Of a stretch of DNA of 64,000 bases, positions 51,899 to 61,588 are shown piece after piece (within the stretch, counting starts at the first letter, position 1; each line of letters begins with the position of its first letter). The position numbers and the translations under genes are program-made. Origin of the DNA: Desulfobacterales bacterium (GTDB lineage: Bacteria; Desulfobacterota; Desulfobacteria; Desulfobacterales; JAHEIW01); NCBI GenBank assembly GCA_030066985.1, contig JASJAN010000024.1:1-64000 (forward strand). Reading direction: 5' to 3'. A model generated the notes under the pieces. It ran no database searches. It was not told the origin of the DNA and worked only from the letters and a program-made list of their open reading frames with translations.

Positions 51899-53557
51899 AT
51901 GGTCTGGCAGGGAGATACCTACGAAGACATATGCCGGAATTTCAAATGGGAGTTTCCGGAATTTTTCAACATTGGTGTCGATATCTGTGACAAATGGGCT
52001 GATGATAAAAACCGCGTAGCACTTATCTATCTCGATGAAAATGACGTCGAGCACAAAATCACCTACTGGGAATTAAAAAACGCCTCCAATCGACTCGCCA
52101 ATGCACTGCGGGTATGGGGTGTCGAGCGCGAGGATCGCATCGGCATACTGATGGCGCCCGCCCCGGAGACGTTGATTTCCCATATTGCCGTTTACAAACT
52201 GGGCGCCATCCTGGTGCCCATGATTCAACTATTCGGCCCCCTCGCCATCGAATACCGTCTTAAAAACAGCGGCGCCAGAGGCGTGATTGTTGACCGCAAA
52301 AATCTGCCGAAGATATTAGAGATTAAAGATCGTCTTCCAGATCTGAAACTGATTGTCGCCGTGGATGCGCAAAAGGATAAAGATAAGGATATCTTAGACT
52401 TTGAGGAAACCTTAGAAAAGGGCAGCCGCTATTTTACACCGGTAGCCACCAAACCGGATGATCCGGCTTTAATTATTTATACTTCAGGAACCACAGGCCC
52501 GCCCAAAGGCGCACTTCACGGCCATCGGCTGATGATTGCCGAAGCCACCAATACCGGTTTTTCTCTGGACTTGTTTCCCCAGAAAGGTGATTTGCTGTGG
52601 ACCCATTGTGACTGGGCTTATATCGCAGGGTCGTTTACCGCCCTGTATCCAACCATGCATTACGGGCATGCCATCGTAGAATACGCCAAAACTGGCAGAT
52701 TTGACGCCGAAAAGGCTTTTACCGTCATTTCTAAATATGGCGTCACGGCCATATTTGCCATTGCCACAGCCTTTCGCATAATGATGCATGCGGTCAAAAA
52801 CCCCAAAGAGCGTTTTGATCTGGATGAACTCAGATCCATCACTGTGGGCGGTGAGAACATGGGCAAAGATCTGTATGAATGGGGCCAAAAGGCACTTGGG
52901 GTTAAATTCAACGAAAATTACGGCATGACCGAATGCGATTTTATGGTTGCCAATTGTTCAAGAATAATGGACGTCCACCCGGGTTCCATGGGCCGCGCTA
53001 TTCCCGGCCATATTGTCGAAGTCATCGATGAGCAGGGCAATGTCCAGCCACCCGACACGTACGGTGAATTTGCGATCAAGCGACCGGATCCGAGCATCTT
53101 TCTCGGATACTGGGGCGATCCGGAAGCCACCGAGAATCGATTTATCGGTGATTGGTTCCGCACCGGAGATTACGGCACCAAAGATGAAAGCGGTTATTTT
53201 TGGTTTACCGGCCGCAAGGATTACGTCATTGAAAGCGGCGGCTACCGCATCGGACCCGGCGAAGTCGAGGATGCGCTGGTCAAGCATGCGGCCGTCAAAC
53301 TTGCCTCCGTTATCGGGGTGCCGGATGAAATCCGGGGTGAAATCGTAAAAGCCTTTATTGTGCCCGAGCCGGATGTGACGATAGACAAAGCGCTCGAGGA
53401 AGACATCAAACAGCACGTCAAAGGCCGGTTGGAGGCCCACGCCTATCCGCGCGAAATCGAATTTCTGGCGGAGATGCCGATGACCGACACCGGCAAGATC
53501 ATGAAAAATGAGCTGTTGAAACTGGATGAGAAACGTCGGGCCAAGGCAAAGGCATAA
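51899..53557 (+). CDS. AMP-forming acyl-CoA synthetase, copy B
   Basis: This 552-residue ligase parallels copy A (21981) along its whole length; both share IGVD-CDKWAD near the start and PETLISHIA-YKLG. The phosphate loop is YTSGTTGPPKG (194-204), and the catalytic lysine is Lys533 (TDTGKIM). AAGGAGG precedes the ATG. A crotonase gene follows after 11 bases, the same two-gene unit as on the minus strand. It would activate an acid, possibly the AOR-1 product or a related compound; that is inference. Confidence 0.85.
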   Translation: MVWQGDTYEDICRNFKWEFPEFFNIGVDICDKWADDKNRVALIYLDENDVEHKITYWELKNASNRLANALRVWGVEREDRIGILMAPAPETLISHIAVYKLGAILVPMIQLFGPLAIEYRLKNSGARGVIVDRKNLPKILEIKDRLPDLKLIVAVDAQKDKDKDILDFEETLEKGSRYFTPVATKPDDPALIIYTSGTTGPPKGALHGHRLMIAEATNTGFSLDLFPQKGDLLWTHCDWAYIAGSFTALYPTMHYGHAIVEYAKTGRFDAEKAFTVISKYGVTAIFAIATAFRIMMHAVKNPKERFDLDELRSITVGGENMGKDLYEWGQKALGVKFNENYGMTECDFMVANCSRIMDVHPGSMGRAIPGHIVEVIDEQGNVQPPDTYGEFAIKRPDPSIFLGYWGDPEATENRFIGDWFRTGDYGTKDESGYFWFTGRKDYVIESGGYRIGPGEVEDALVKHAAVKLASVIGVPDEIRGEIVKAFIVPEPDVTIDKALEEDIKQHVKGRLEAHAYPREIEFLAEMPMTDTGKIMKNELLKLDEKRRAKAKA

Positions 53558-53568
53558 GGAGGGTGGTA

Positions 53569-54393
53569 ATGAAGACACAATTAATCCAAAGTCACGTTGA
53601 AGATTGTATCGGGTGGATCGCGCTCAACAACACCCGACGCAAAAATGCCCTTCATAACACCATGTATGAAGCGATACTGCAACTGCTCGACGACTATGAA
53701 AAAGATGAACAGGTCAGAACTATTGTGATTAAAGGCAATGAGGGTAATTTTTCAGCGGGCTATGATCTGACCCAGGGATTACCGGATCCGTATCGCGATT
53801 TTGTCAAAGATCTTTCCAGCGCCACAGCCAAACGACTCTGGTATTGCAAGAAGCCAACCATATCCATGGTCGAAGGCTACTGCCTGGGGGGCGGTTTTGA
53901 ACTGGCGATGGGGTCTGATCTGGTCTACGCGGCCGAGGATGCGGCCCTGGGGGAGCCGGAAATCGACTTTTTTTTTACACCCGATTACAACAGCATTCCC
54001 TGTCTGTCGTTGGCCAGAAAAGCCAAAGAGATGATCCTGCTGGGCAGCGTCATCAGCGGCACGGAGGCGGCGGCCGTCGGGTTGGTGAACAAGGCGTTTC
54101 CAGATGAGCAACTGCAATCAGAAGTGGTAAAAACCTGCCATCGGATTGCGAGTCTGCCGTCAGAGACGGTAGCAGTGGCCAAAGTCGGTCTGAACGGTGC
54201 TTTAGATGCGCAGGGATTTAAAAATGCCATTGAGTATGGCGAGGAGATTTCGATTTACAACGGATTGCTGAGTAAAACCAATCCCAATTGCCAATTGTTT
54301 TACAAAACGGCAAAGGAAAAGGGCCTTAAAGAAGCCATCAAATTGGTCCGGGATTATACCCAATCAGGGCAAAAAGATTGGAAAAAGGAGTAA
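53569..54393 (+). CDS. Enoyl-CoA hydratase/crotonase family protein, copy B
   Basis: ATG 53569 lies 6 bases behind AAGGAGGG, so I prefer it to GTG 53563; the protein is then 274 residues. The oxyanion segments are NFSAGYDL and GYCLGGGFE, and both hydratase glutamates are present (GGGFELAMGSD and LGEPEI). It pairs with ligase copy B. The segment after the second glutamate (DFFFTPDYN) is unusual, so the substrate may differ from that of copy A. A palindromic element starts at its stop codon. Confidence 0.82.
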   Translation: MKTQLIQSHVEDCIGWIALNNTRRKNALHNTMYEAILQLLDDYEKDEQVRTIVIKGNEGNFSAGYDLTQGLPDPYRDFVKDLSSATAKRLWYCKKPTISMVEGYCLGGGFELAMGSDLVYAAEDAALGEPEIDFFFTPDYNSIPCLSLARKAKEMILLGSVISGTEAAAVGLVNKAFPDEQLQSEVVKTCHRIASLPSETVAVAKVGLNGALDAQGFKNAIEYGEEISIYNGLLSKTNPNCQLFYKTAKEKGLKEAIKLVRDYTQSGQKDWKKE

Positions 54394-54577
54394 AGCAGTT
54401 TCAAAATTACCTTGCCTCTAAATTGCGGCTTTTGTAAAGCGCTAAGCTTGTTCCGCGAAATCTTGAAAACTCGGGCTTATGCCCTCAAACAGTTCAAGAT
54501 TTAACGCTCCACCTCACTAAGCGCTTTTTGACAAAAGTCCGCAATACTGGCGACAAAGTAATTTTGAAACTGCTTTA
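54391..54577. repeat. 187-bp palindromic element starting at a stop codon
   Basis: Perfect 20-base ends (54391-54410 and 54558-54577) are reverse complements, and the left end includes the TAA of the crotonase gene. Inner arms (ATTGCGGCTTTTGTAAAGCGCT and AGCGCTTTTTGACAAAAGTCCGCAAT) also pair. Transcribed, it would fold into one long hairpin. There is no coding capacity. Confidence 0.85.
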
Positions 54578-54607
54578 TTTGAAGAGAGAAAATGAGGAAA
54601 ATGCGGC

Positions 54608-55660
54608 GTGATTGGTGAATTTTTAGCTTTTGCGGAAGGCCCCCTGCTGTGGATTGTGTTTATTCTGTTCGGTATGGGTCTAATTTTGAGAACGGTTTTT
54701 TTTGTGCTCAGCATCTTGCGCCCACACCGATCTTTAGAGCGGCGCCCTATCTTTGATGCGCGCCCTTTTCTAATTGCTCGCCTGTTGCTCCCGTTCCACA
54801 ATGCCTTTGTGAAAAAGCCATTGTATACCCTGCTGCGCTACGGTTTTCACCTCTGTCTTTTCGTTATACCCATCTGGCTGGCCGGCCATGTCAGCCTCTG
54901 GGAGGAGTCCCGCTTCGAATGGTATTGGGCGCCGCTGCCCGACAACTGGGCCGATGGACTGACATTGTTCGTATTGGCGGCCTGCAGCTATTTTCTGGTG
55001 CGCCGAATCATTCTGGGCATCAAGCGCAAAAACGCCTCCACTAAAGATGTTCTGTTTATCATCTTGACGGCCCTGCCCTTTTTAACCGGCTATTTTTACA
55101 CCCACGGCAATTTAGACCATATCCCGTTTTTCGAAACCTACATGTGGTATTTTCATGTCTTGAGCGCTGAGGCCATGTTGCTGATGATCGTTATCCTGTT
55201 CTTGCGAACCCGCTTAACGGCCGATCGATGCACCGGATGCGCGGCCTGTGAACTCAATTGCCCCACCGGAACACTGGAAGCAGCAGACAGCCATCAACAG
55301 CGGGTGTTCAGCTATTCTCACTACCAATGCATTGCTTGCGGGACCTGTGTGGAGGTCTGCCCGGAGAATGCCGCCGAATTGCGGCATGAAATCAATTTCG
55401 CTCACCTATATCGAATTTTTGCCAAACGCCCGATCCGGTCTGTTGAGCTGTCAACCTGCGAAAGCTGCGGTGTCCTAATCGCACCCCAGCCGCAGATGCA
55501 GAAACTGCAGGATGTGGCGGCCGCCTATGAGATTGAAGGCGAAATGCTAAATTGCTGCAGCCGCTGCAAAAAAATCGCAGCTCAACAAAGCCATCTATTC
55601 CCCCAGAGCTGGCAGCTGCCGGTTGATCGTCAACCGCAAGACAGCCAGCCGGTTAAATGA
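54608..55660 (+). CDS. Membrane protein with a two-cluster ferredoxin domain
   Basis: This 350-residue protein starts at GTG behind GAGGAAAA. About five membrane helices (residues 5-200) resemble a NarI/HdrE-like membrane part. A ferredoxin domain follows, with CTGCAACELNCP and CIACGTCVEVCP (about 207-255), then a tail with four more cysteines (CESCG and CCSRCK) that may bind zinc or another cluster. It could pass electrons from the AOR/ferredoxin system to the quinone pool. No catalytic partner is encoded directly next to it. Confidence 0.7.
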   Translation: MIGEFLAFAEGPLLWIVFILFGMGLILRTVFFVLSILRPHRSLERRPIFDARPFLIARLLLPFHNAFVKKPLYTLLRYGFHLCLFVIPIWLAGHVSLWEESRFEWYWAPLPDNWADGLTLFVLAACSYFLVRRIILGIKRKNASTKDVLFIILTALPFLTGYFYTHGNLDHIPFFETYMWYFHVLSAEAMLLMIVILFLRTRLTADRCTGCAACELNCPTGTLEAADSHQQRVFSYSHYQCIACGTCVEVCPENAAELRHEINFAHLYRIFAKRPIRSVELSTCESCGVLIAPQPQMQKLQDVAAAYEIEGEMLNCCSRCKKIAAQQSHLFPQSWQLPVDRQPQDSQPVK

Positions 55661-55913
55661 TTTAACGTCATTTCAACCCCTCCTTTCTACCGGTGTACGG
55701 TGTTTTTGAAGCGCTCATTTTGCAATAGTGACTACAAAGCGGTTTTTTGATTAGCCTTCGTCTATGGCCACAGCGGGATGAGTCAACGACCACGCGCACA
55801 GCGGGTGGCTTGGTTGACTTTTGTTAAGACCTTGTTTATGTTCAGCATCGAATCGGTTCTGTTTCGGTTTTCATGATGACAAACACTTTGCTGCGCGCAG
55901 ATGCACAATTCTT

Positions 55914-56564
55914 ATGAAAATACCCCTGCAAGAATTTGCCTATCAAAAATGCCAGGAGCTCATCGGATCCGGTGAACTCATTCCGGGTAAGCTCTATAGT
56001 GAATCGGCAATGTCCAAGCAGTTGGGCATTTCCAGAACGCCGTTGAGAACGGCTCTGCAGCAACTTGAAAAAGAAGGGTTGATCATCAGGCTCCCGCAGC
56101 GGGGTTTTTATGTCTATGAATTTAAGGAAAAAGATATTGAGGAGCTATTTGCCATCCGCAAAGCCATAGAAGGCTACGCCGTTGAGCACATCGCCAAGAC
56201 CCGGGCCGAGGCGGATTTAAAAAAGGCCAGGCAACATCTGTCCGCGCAAGAAGACGCCCGCCAATCCGATGATTATTCGATCTTTATTCGGGAGGATCGA
56301 AAATTTCATGAAAACCTGGTCAAGGCTTTAGATAACAAGCGCCTGGTCATGATCTATTCCGACTTGCGGCAGTCCATTGAGTTGATCGGCTTGAAGCGCT
56401 TCAAGATGAACAGCCAGCGCAATCAATCTATTAGCGAGCATAAAGCCATCATGAAGGCCATCGAAAACGGCGATCCTTTAACCGCCCGCGAAGCAGTGTA
56501 CAATCATCTGGACATGGCAATGATATCGCTGAAGAAGTATCTCAAATCCATTGACCAGCTTTAA
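55914..56564 (+). CDS. GntR family (FCD-type) transcriptional regulator
   Basis: From ATG 55914 the protein has 216 residues. The in-frame upstream extension to 55821 lacks family features, so I discount it, though no good ribosome site is visible at either start. An N-terminal winged helix (SESAMSKQLGISRTPLRTAL, LEKEGLIIRLPQRGFYV) is followed by a helical FCD ligand domain (about 75-210) of the FadR type that often binds metal and organic acids. It converges on AOR-2. The palindrome CTTGTATACAAG at the glycyl radical enzyme promoter suits this family, but the link is inference. Confidence 0.82.
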   Translation: MKIPLQEFAYQKCQELIGSGELIPGKLYSESAMSKQLGISRTPLRTALQQLEKEGLIIRLPQRGFYVYEFKEKDIEELFAIRKAIEGYAVEHIAKTRAEADLKKARQHLSAQEDARQSDDYSIFIREDRKFHENLVKALDNKRLVMIYSDLRQSIELIGLKRFKMNSQRNQSISEHKAIMKAIENGDPLTAREAVYNHLDMAMISLKKYLKSIDQL

Positions 56565-56573
56565 AGCCTCTTC

Positions 56574-58472
56574 TTAAAGGCATTCATTTAATCCCAGGCT
56601 CTTTAGTTTGTCGGGGCTGGGAATACCATTGGAACCCCATCCGCGAATGTCATAGTATTCAGCCAACATGGTATCCAACTGGGGTATGTTCTTGCCTGCC
56701 GGCCCCGCACCCCGCGTCGTCTTCAGGAAGCGGTCAGGCAAGGTATCATCTTTGGCGCTGATGCCTAAGCGCACGCCGATCATGCGCTGCAAGTTAAAAA
56801 TGCGCTCCCCCGTCTGATAAAATTCAGCCAGCTCCACATCCCAACCGGTGGCAATGTTTAGGAAATCCAGATATGAAGGCGGCTGCAGCGGCGGGCGCCC
56901 AAAACAGTCGGTGCTGTTGGTGAACAAACACAGGGTTAGTGAATTCAGCAGACAAATAAAATCCTGTGCTTTGGCCGTCAATTTACCCTGCCCCTCCACT
57001 TGATAGGGGCTAAGGCGTTCGGTGGCCACCCAGTGGGAAATATCGGCTCCATCCAGGTCTTCTTTGACGGAGTAATCGTAATAGATCGACGTAAACCCGG
57101 ACATGTGGCTGGCACCGAAGGTGGAGGTCGCATTCTCAAGGGCAGCGCCGTTGTAGGCCCGGGGGTCATGCGCGGCAATTTCAAGCCCCTTGCCCTGCAT
57201 TGCAAAGCGCTCTGCGCCGGCACCGATGGTTTTGGCCGCCTGGCGGGTTCCTTCCGCCAGGATGTCGGCCAACTGCCCGTCGCGGAAAGCGATCTTTTTG
57301 ACCAGCGCCAGCATGGCTTCGGCATTACCCCAGCTCAGATCAAGACCTTCCAGCATTTCGGCTTTGATGAGCCCGGCCTCAGCGCATTCGATGGCAAAGG
57401 CCAGGGTTGCCCCCAGCGAAATAGAGTCAAGGCCGTACTGATTGCAGTAATCATAGGCCAGATGAACAGCGTCATAGTCTGCAATCAGACATTGGGTGCC
57501 GATGGGACATAACGCTTCCCAGACCGTATGCCGTTTGCCTTGCGGGTTCAGCCGGGACTCCACGCAACTGGTGCGGCACCCGAAACAAAAATCATATTTA
57601 GCGCTTTCCGACAGTACGTCGACAATGGTGTCATCGACTTCTTTGAACTCCCCGGCGGCCCAGTTTTTAATGGGGGCCCGTCCCATCTGCCAGAGGCTGT
57701 CCCAAAGCTCTCTGCCTTTTGTTCGGCGGATCTCATGGGTAATTTTTCCCTTGGGAAAATAGTGTTCAACGCTGGCCTTCAAGGCTTTTTTATCGGCAAC
57801 CTTTACCGCACCTGAACTGCAAACCGCGACCCCTTTGAGCTTTTTATACCCCATCAGGGCACCAAACCCGCAGCGGGCCGCCGCCCGGCCCCGTTTGCCG
57901 TCATTCATCACACATGCAAATTTAACCAGGTTTTCACCGGCTTGACCAATGGCGGCCGTACTGAGTTTACTGCCTTCCAGTTCCTTGAGCGCATCCTCGA
58001 ATTCATAGCAGTCCATGCCCCAAAACGGTTCAGCGTCTCTGAGCTCAACGCGATCTGCTGAGATAAACAGATATTGGGGCGCACGGGCCTGCCCCCGTAT
58101 AACAACGCCGTGATAGCCAGCGGATCGCAGTCGAAAGGCCCAGTGCCCGCCGGAATGCGCTTCACCGTATATACCGGTCAACGGCGACAGCCCCGCCACA
58201 ATATGCCGGCCGCCATAGGGAACTGCGCCGGTCAAAGGGCCGGTCATGAAGATCAGCGGATTTTCGCCGGATAACGCCGGGGTTTCAGCGGAGGTTTCAT
58301 GCCAGATGATCTTGGCTGCCAATCCGGCACCGCCCAGATATTTGCGGGCCACATCGGCTTTGACATAAACGGTCTCGATAGCGCCGTTGTCCAGGTCAAC
58401 GATAAGCAAGCGGTGTGAAAATCCCTCACCCGGCTTCTCTGCATAAATTTGCTCTTGCGGTTTTGCTGCCAT
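56574..58472 (-). CDS. Aldehyde:ferredoxin oxidoreductase family protein (AOR-2)
   Basis: AGGAGAAAT before ATG 58472 sets the start (632 residues); an upstream in-frame start at 58505 is unlikely. It is a full AOR with GRAAARCGFGALMGYKKLKG, the cluster cysteines Cys296, Cys299 and Cys303 (CFGCRTSC) and a late cysteine (LTLCLFTNS). It is a distant paralogue of AOR-1. It reads in the same direction as the liv genes but is separated from livM by a repeat-bearing gap. The ferredoxin partner is not adjacent. Confidence 0.87.
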   Translation of the reverse strand: MAAKPQEQIYAEKPGEGFSHRLLIVDLDNGAIETVYVKADVARKYLGGAGLAAKIIWHETSAETPALSGENPLIFMTGPLTGAVPYGGRHIVAGLSPLTGIYGEAHSGGHWAFRLRSAGYHGVVIRGQARAPQYLFISADRVELRDAEPFWGMDCYEFEDALKELEGSKLSTAAIGQAGENLVKFACVMNDGKRGRAAARCGFGALMGYKKLKGVAVCSSGAVKVADKKALKASVEHYFPKGKITHEIRRTKGRELWDSLWQMGRAPIKNWAAGEFKEVDDTIVDVLSESAKYDFCFGCRTSCVESRLNPQGKRHTVWEALCPIGTQCLIADYDAVHLAYDYCNQYGLDSISLGATLAFAIECAEAGLIKAEMLEGLDLSWGNAEAMLALVKKIAFRDGQLADILAEGTRQAAKTIGAGAERFAMQGKGLEIAAHDPRAYNGAALENATSTFGASHMSGFTSIYYDYSVKEDLDGADISHWVATERLSPYQVEGQGKLTAKAQDFICLLNSLTLCLFTNSTDCFGRPPLQPPSYLDFLNIATGWDVELAEFYQTGERIFNLQRMIGVRLGISAKDDTLPDRFLKTTRGAGPAGKNIPQLDTMLAEYYDIRGWGSNGIPSPDKLKSLGLNECL

Positions 58473-58570
58473 GGTTATTTCTCCTATTCGAAAGGCGACA
58501 TTCAATAAGTAAAGTCCGGAGAGGTAATCGATAGCAGGCAGGAAAAATTTGGAAAGTCTATCTTTATTTA

Positions 58571-58648
58571 GGTTTCAGGTGTCAGGTGTCAGTGTTCAGC
58601 AATCGACCAGTAGACGTTTCAGCATTGTCAAACCTGACACCTGAAACC
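58571..58648. repeat. GTGTCAGG palindromic repeat, copy 3
   Basis: It has perfect 16-base ends identical to copy 1 (GGTTTCAGGTGTCAGG at 58571-58586 and its complement at 58633-58648), but a shorter, unrelated centre of 46 bases. It lies between AOR-2 and livM. Confidence 0.85.
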
Positions 58649-58720
58649 ATAGACATGGCATTGTTTGTAACAATATAAAATAACTTTTGAAAAATTGATG
58701 CGGCACATGCCACCAAACGA

Positions 58721-59740
58721 TCAGGTGGTTAGCCACCTCACCGTCGGATTATCCTTGTATTTGTCCACCAGATAGCGAAAAAACTGGGCCATCCCGCCGG
58801 CATAGAAGATCATGATTAAAATCAGGATGAGACCATAAATGAGCAAGTTGATCCCCGGCAGATAGTCAAAATTGGATCGCAGCATTTCCGTAAACCAGAT
58901 AAACGGAAAGGAAACGGCAAATCCGCCCCACAGGGTTCCCCGGCCACCGATATAGGCGATCACCAGAAACTCAACCGTTTTGGCGGTGTGCAAGAACTCG
59001 GGCGTCAGAATACCGATGAAGTGGGCGTAAAAGGCCCCGATGAATCCGGCCAGCGCACAGGAGACAGTAAAATTGAGGATACGGTACTTTGTGGGATTGA
59101 TGCCCGAGGTCTTGGCAGCGTCCATGTTCTGACCGATCGCCTTGAAGGCCAGGCCAATGTGGGAGCGCGCCATTCGCTTCAGAATAAACCATGTCAACAG
59201 CGACACACCCAGCACCGGATACCAATAATAAAGGTTGGAGACCCCGGGTTCAAAAAAATAAGGCACCGGCAGCCCCAACATGCCGCGTGTCAGCCAGACC
59301 ATCTTGATGGCCAGACCCATCAGGGCAATCCCGATGAACCAGGTCAGGCAGATGGCAAACATTCCCCGCATGCGCAGGCTGATGGCACCGGTAAAAAAAC
59401 CCAGCAGCGCCGATGCAAAGGCCCCGCAGAGCATGGCCACCGGAAGCGGAATGCCCCAATGGGTGGCTGTAAGGGCCGAGGTATAGGCACCTAAGCCAAC
59501 GAAAGCGGCAAACCCAAAATTGACCACTGCAATGTAACCGGCACTGAAATCAAAGGCCATCGCCCCGGCGCCCATAATGGCCGCCAGGATGAACCATCGG
59601 ACCAAATAATCCTGGTTAAAGGGCGGAAAGAGCGGAACGACCATCAGGATGATAAACCCGATAGCCCCCAGGGGGGTCAGGCACAGATAGTCTAAGAATT
59701 TAGCAATCCCCTTCTTTTGCACATCGTATTCATTGGCCAT
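58721..59740 (-). CDS. livM: Branched-chain amino acid-type ABC transporter permease LivM
   Basis: From ATG 59740 (GAGGAAG upstream) the protein has 339 residues, with about nine to ten membrane helices and the LivM permease signature (FKAIGQNMDAAKTSGINPTKYR). It is the last liv gene of the minus-strand set K-G-F-H-M. With LivH it forms the membrane channel. In this island the system may take up betaines or amides rather than leucine; that is inference from neighbours. Confidence 0.88.
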   Translation of the reverse strand: MANEYDVQKKGIAKFLDYLCLTPLGAIGFIILMVVPLFPPFNQDYLVRWFILAAIMGAGAMAFDFSAGYIAVVNFGFAAFVGLGAYTSALTATHWGIPLPVAMLCGAFASALLGFFTGAISLRMRGMFAICLTWFIGIALMGLAIKMVWLTRGMLGLPVPYFFEPGVSNLYYWYPVLGVSLLTWFILKRMARSHIGLAFKAIGQNMDAAKTSGINPTKYRILNFTVSCALAGFIGAFYAHFIGILTPEFLHTAKTVEFLVIAYIGGRGTLWGGFAVSFPFIWFTEMLRSNFDYLPGINLLIYGLILILIMIFYAGGMAQFFRYLVDKYKDNPTVRWLTT

Positions 59741-59755
59741 AATCACTTCCTCTTC

Positions 59756-60847
59756 TTATTGATCCCAGATCGTTCTGACTTTGGTCGCAAAGATGCCGGA
59801 CGGTCGAAAAATGAGGATAAGCGAAATCAGCAACACCGGCACCACCGCCTCCCAGCCTTCACCGAAATAGCTGCGCGTCACCACCTGAAAAAGCGCAATC
59901 ATAAAACCCCCCGGAATGGAGCCGGCCACATTGCCAAATCCCACCAGAATGATAATAAACCAGGAGTTATACAACGGCATGACGCCCACGGTCGGATAGG
60001 ACGGAAACATAAACAGCAGGCTGGCGCCGGCCAGGCCGGCCAGGCCGCAACTCAAGGCAAAGGTCATGATATGAACGGCATCAACCGAAATGCCCACTAT
60101 GCGGGCGCCGTCCTCATCCTGGGATACCGCCCGAATGGTTTTGCCGGAAGTTGAGAACATCATAAACATGTAGAACCCGATCATGGTCAGGATGGCGATG
60201 AAAAAGGCGCAGATCCGGTCCATCGAGATATAGACACCTAAAATCGGCACTGACGGTAAATCCCAGAAGGCCAGAATCCCTTTATAGTTAGCCCCAAAGC
60301 CAAGCTGATGGACGTTTTGAAAAATGATCGAAAGACCGATGGTAATCAAAAAGCAGTTGAGCAACCACCCCTCACGGTTGCGCATGCGCAGCTGTTTGAA
60401 CACCAGCCGCTCAGTGAGAACGCCTAAAAATGCACACATCAATGCTCCGGCCAAGATAGCGATCAGGGGGCCCACATACACCATGAAGGATTCCGGGTTA
60501 TCCAGCGTGTATTTGCTGATCGGCAGCATCACAAAATAGGCGGTCAACGAACCGGCCATGAAATATTCGCCGTGGGCAAAGCCGGCAATGTTCATGACGC
60601 TGAAGAGCAATGCCAGGCCGATGGCCATCAACGCCCACATCCCGCCGGTGATCACCGTATTCACCAGGATATAGGGTCCCTTGTGGATGGAAGCCACAAG
60701 GGCAACTAAAACGGTTATACTAATGGTCATACCCGCTGCCGAGAATAACCACCGAGTCACTTTCTGTGCCGTGGAATCGCTGATTTCTTGCTCAACTTTA
60801 TCGATGGCCGATTCATCAATTGTTGATTCGGTTGCAGTATTTGCCAT
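59756..60847 (-). CDS. livH: Branched-chain amino acid-type ABC transporter permease LivH
   Basis: GAGGAGG before ATG 60847 gives 363 residues. It has an N-terminal cytoplasmic extension of about 40 residues, longer than usual, then membrane helices with the LivH features FAHGEYFMAGSLTAYF and RAVSQDEDGARIVGISVDAVH. It pairs with LivM. The gene follows livF directly and precedes livM by 15 bases. Confidence 0.88.
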   Translation of the reverse strand: MANTATESTIDESAIDKVEQEISDSTAQKVTRWLFSAAGMTISITVLVALVASIHKGPYILVNTVITGGMWALMAIGLALLFSVMNIAGFAHGEYFMAGSLTAYFVMLPISKYTLDNPESFMVYVGPLIAILAGALMCAFLGVLTERLVFKQLRMRNREGWLLNCFLITIGLSIIFQNVHQLGFGANYKGILAFWDLPSVPILGVYISMDRICAFFIAILTMIGFYMFMMFSTSGKTIRAVSQDEDGARIVGISVDAVHIMTFALSCGLAGLAGASLLFMFPSYPTVGVMPLYNSWFIIILVGFGNVAGSIPGGFMIALFQVVTRSYFGEGWEAVVPVLLISLILIFRPSGIFATKVRTIWDQ

Positions 60848-60865
60848 GAAACTGCTCCTCCTCAT

Positions 60866-61573
60866 TTAATGTCCCAAGTAGATCTTTCTGACATGATCGT
60901 CGTCAGCCAGGTCCTCACTCTTGCCGTCTAATACAATTTTACCCTTCTCAAGAATGTAGGCCCGTGAGGTATTCTTGAGGGTTTTGCCGACGTTTTGTTC
61001 CACTAAAAGAATCGTGGCGCCCCGTTCGTTAAGGGCCCGCAGGGCTTTGAAAACCTCGTTGGTCAGCATGGGCGCCAGACCCAGGGACGGTTCATCCACC
61101 AGCAGCAGGCTCGGACCGGACATCATCCCCCGGCCGATGGCCATCATCTTGCGTTCGCCGCCGCTCAAGGTTCCGGCATACTGGTTTTGTCTTTCATAAA
61201 GCCGCGGAAAAAGCTCATATACAAATTCCAGGTGTTCTTCCTGCTTGGCGGGATCCTTGACCGTAAACGCCCCCATCTCGAGATTTTCCTTGACGGTCAT
61301 GTTCACAAAGAGATTCAGTTCCTCGGAAATATAGGCAACACCCTTGCGGCAGACCAGGTGTCCTTCCAGCCCGCCGATATCATCACCCTTAAAAATGACG
61401 TTGCCCCCCTGAGGCTCGAGCAAACCCGATATGGTCTTGAGCGTCGTCGATTTTCCGGCTCCGTTCGGTCCGATCAGGGCCACAAATTCGCCTTCCTCGA
61501 CATGAAAGGAGACGTCCCATAGCACCTGCAAAAAACCATAACCTGAATCAAGATGCTTGACTTCTAATAGCAC
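60866..61573 (-). CDS. livF: Branched-chain amino acid-type ABC transporter ATPase LivF
   Basis: This 235-residue ATPase starts at GTG behind GGGAGGG. It has Walker A GPNGAGKST near residue 37, the signature LSGGERKMMAIGRGM, Walker B LLLVDEPSLGLAP and the switch histidine replaced by VEQN, as is usual in LivF. It powers LivHM together with LivG, encoded 15 bases upstream. Confidence 0.92.
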   Translation of the reverse strand: MLLEVKHLDSGYGFLQVLWDVSFHVEEGEFVALIGPNGAGKSTTLKTISGLLEPQGGNVIFKGDDIGGLEGHLVCRKGVAYISEELNLFVNMTVKENLEMGAFTVKDPAKQEEHLEFVYELFPRLYERQNQYAGTLSGGERKMMAIGRGMMSGPSLLLVDEPSLGLAPMLTNEVFKALRALNERGATILLVEQNVGKTLKNTSRAYILEKGKIVLDGKSEDLADDDHVRKIYLGH

Positions 61574-61588
61574 TTTTCCCTCCCCTGC

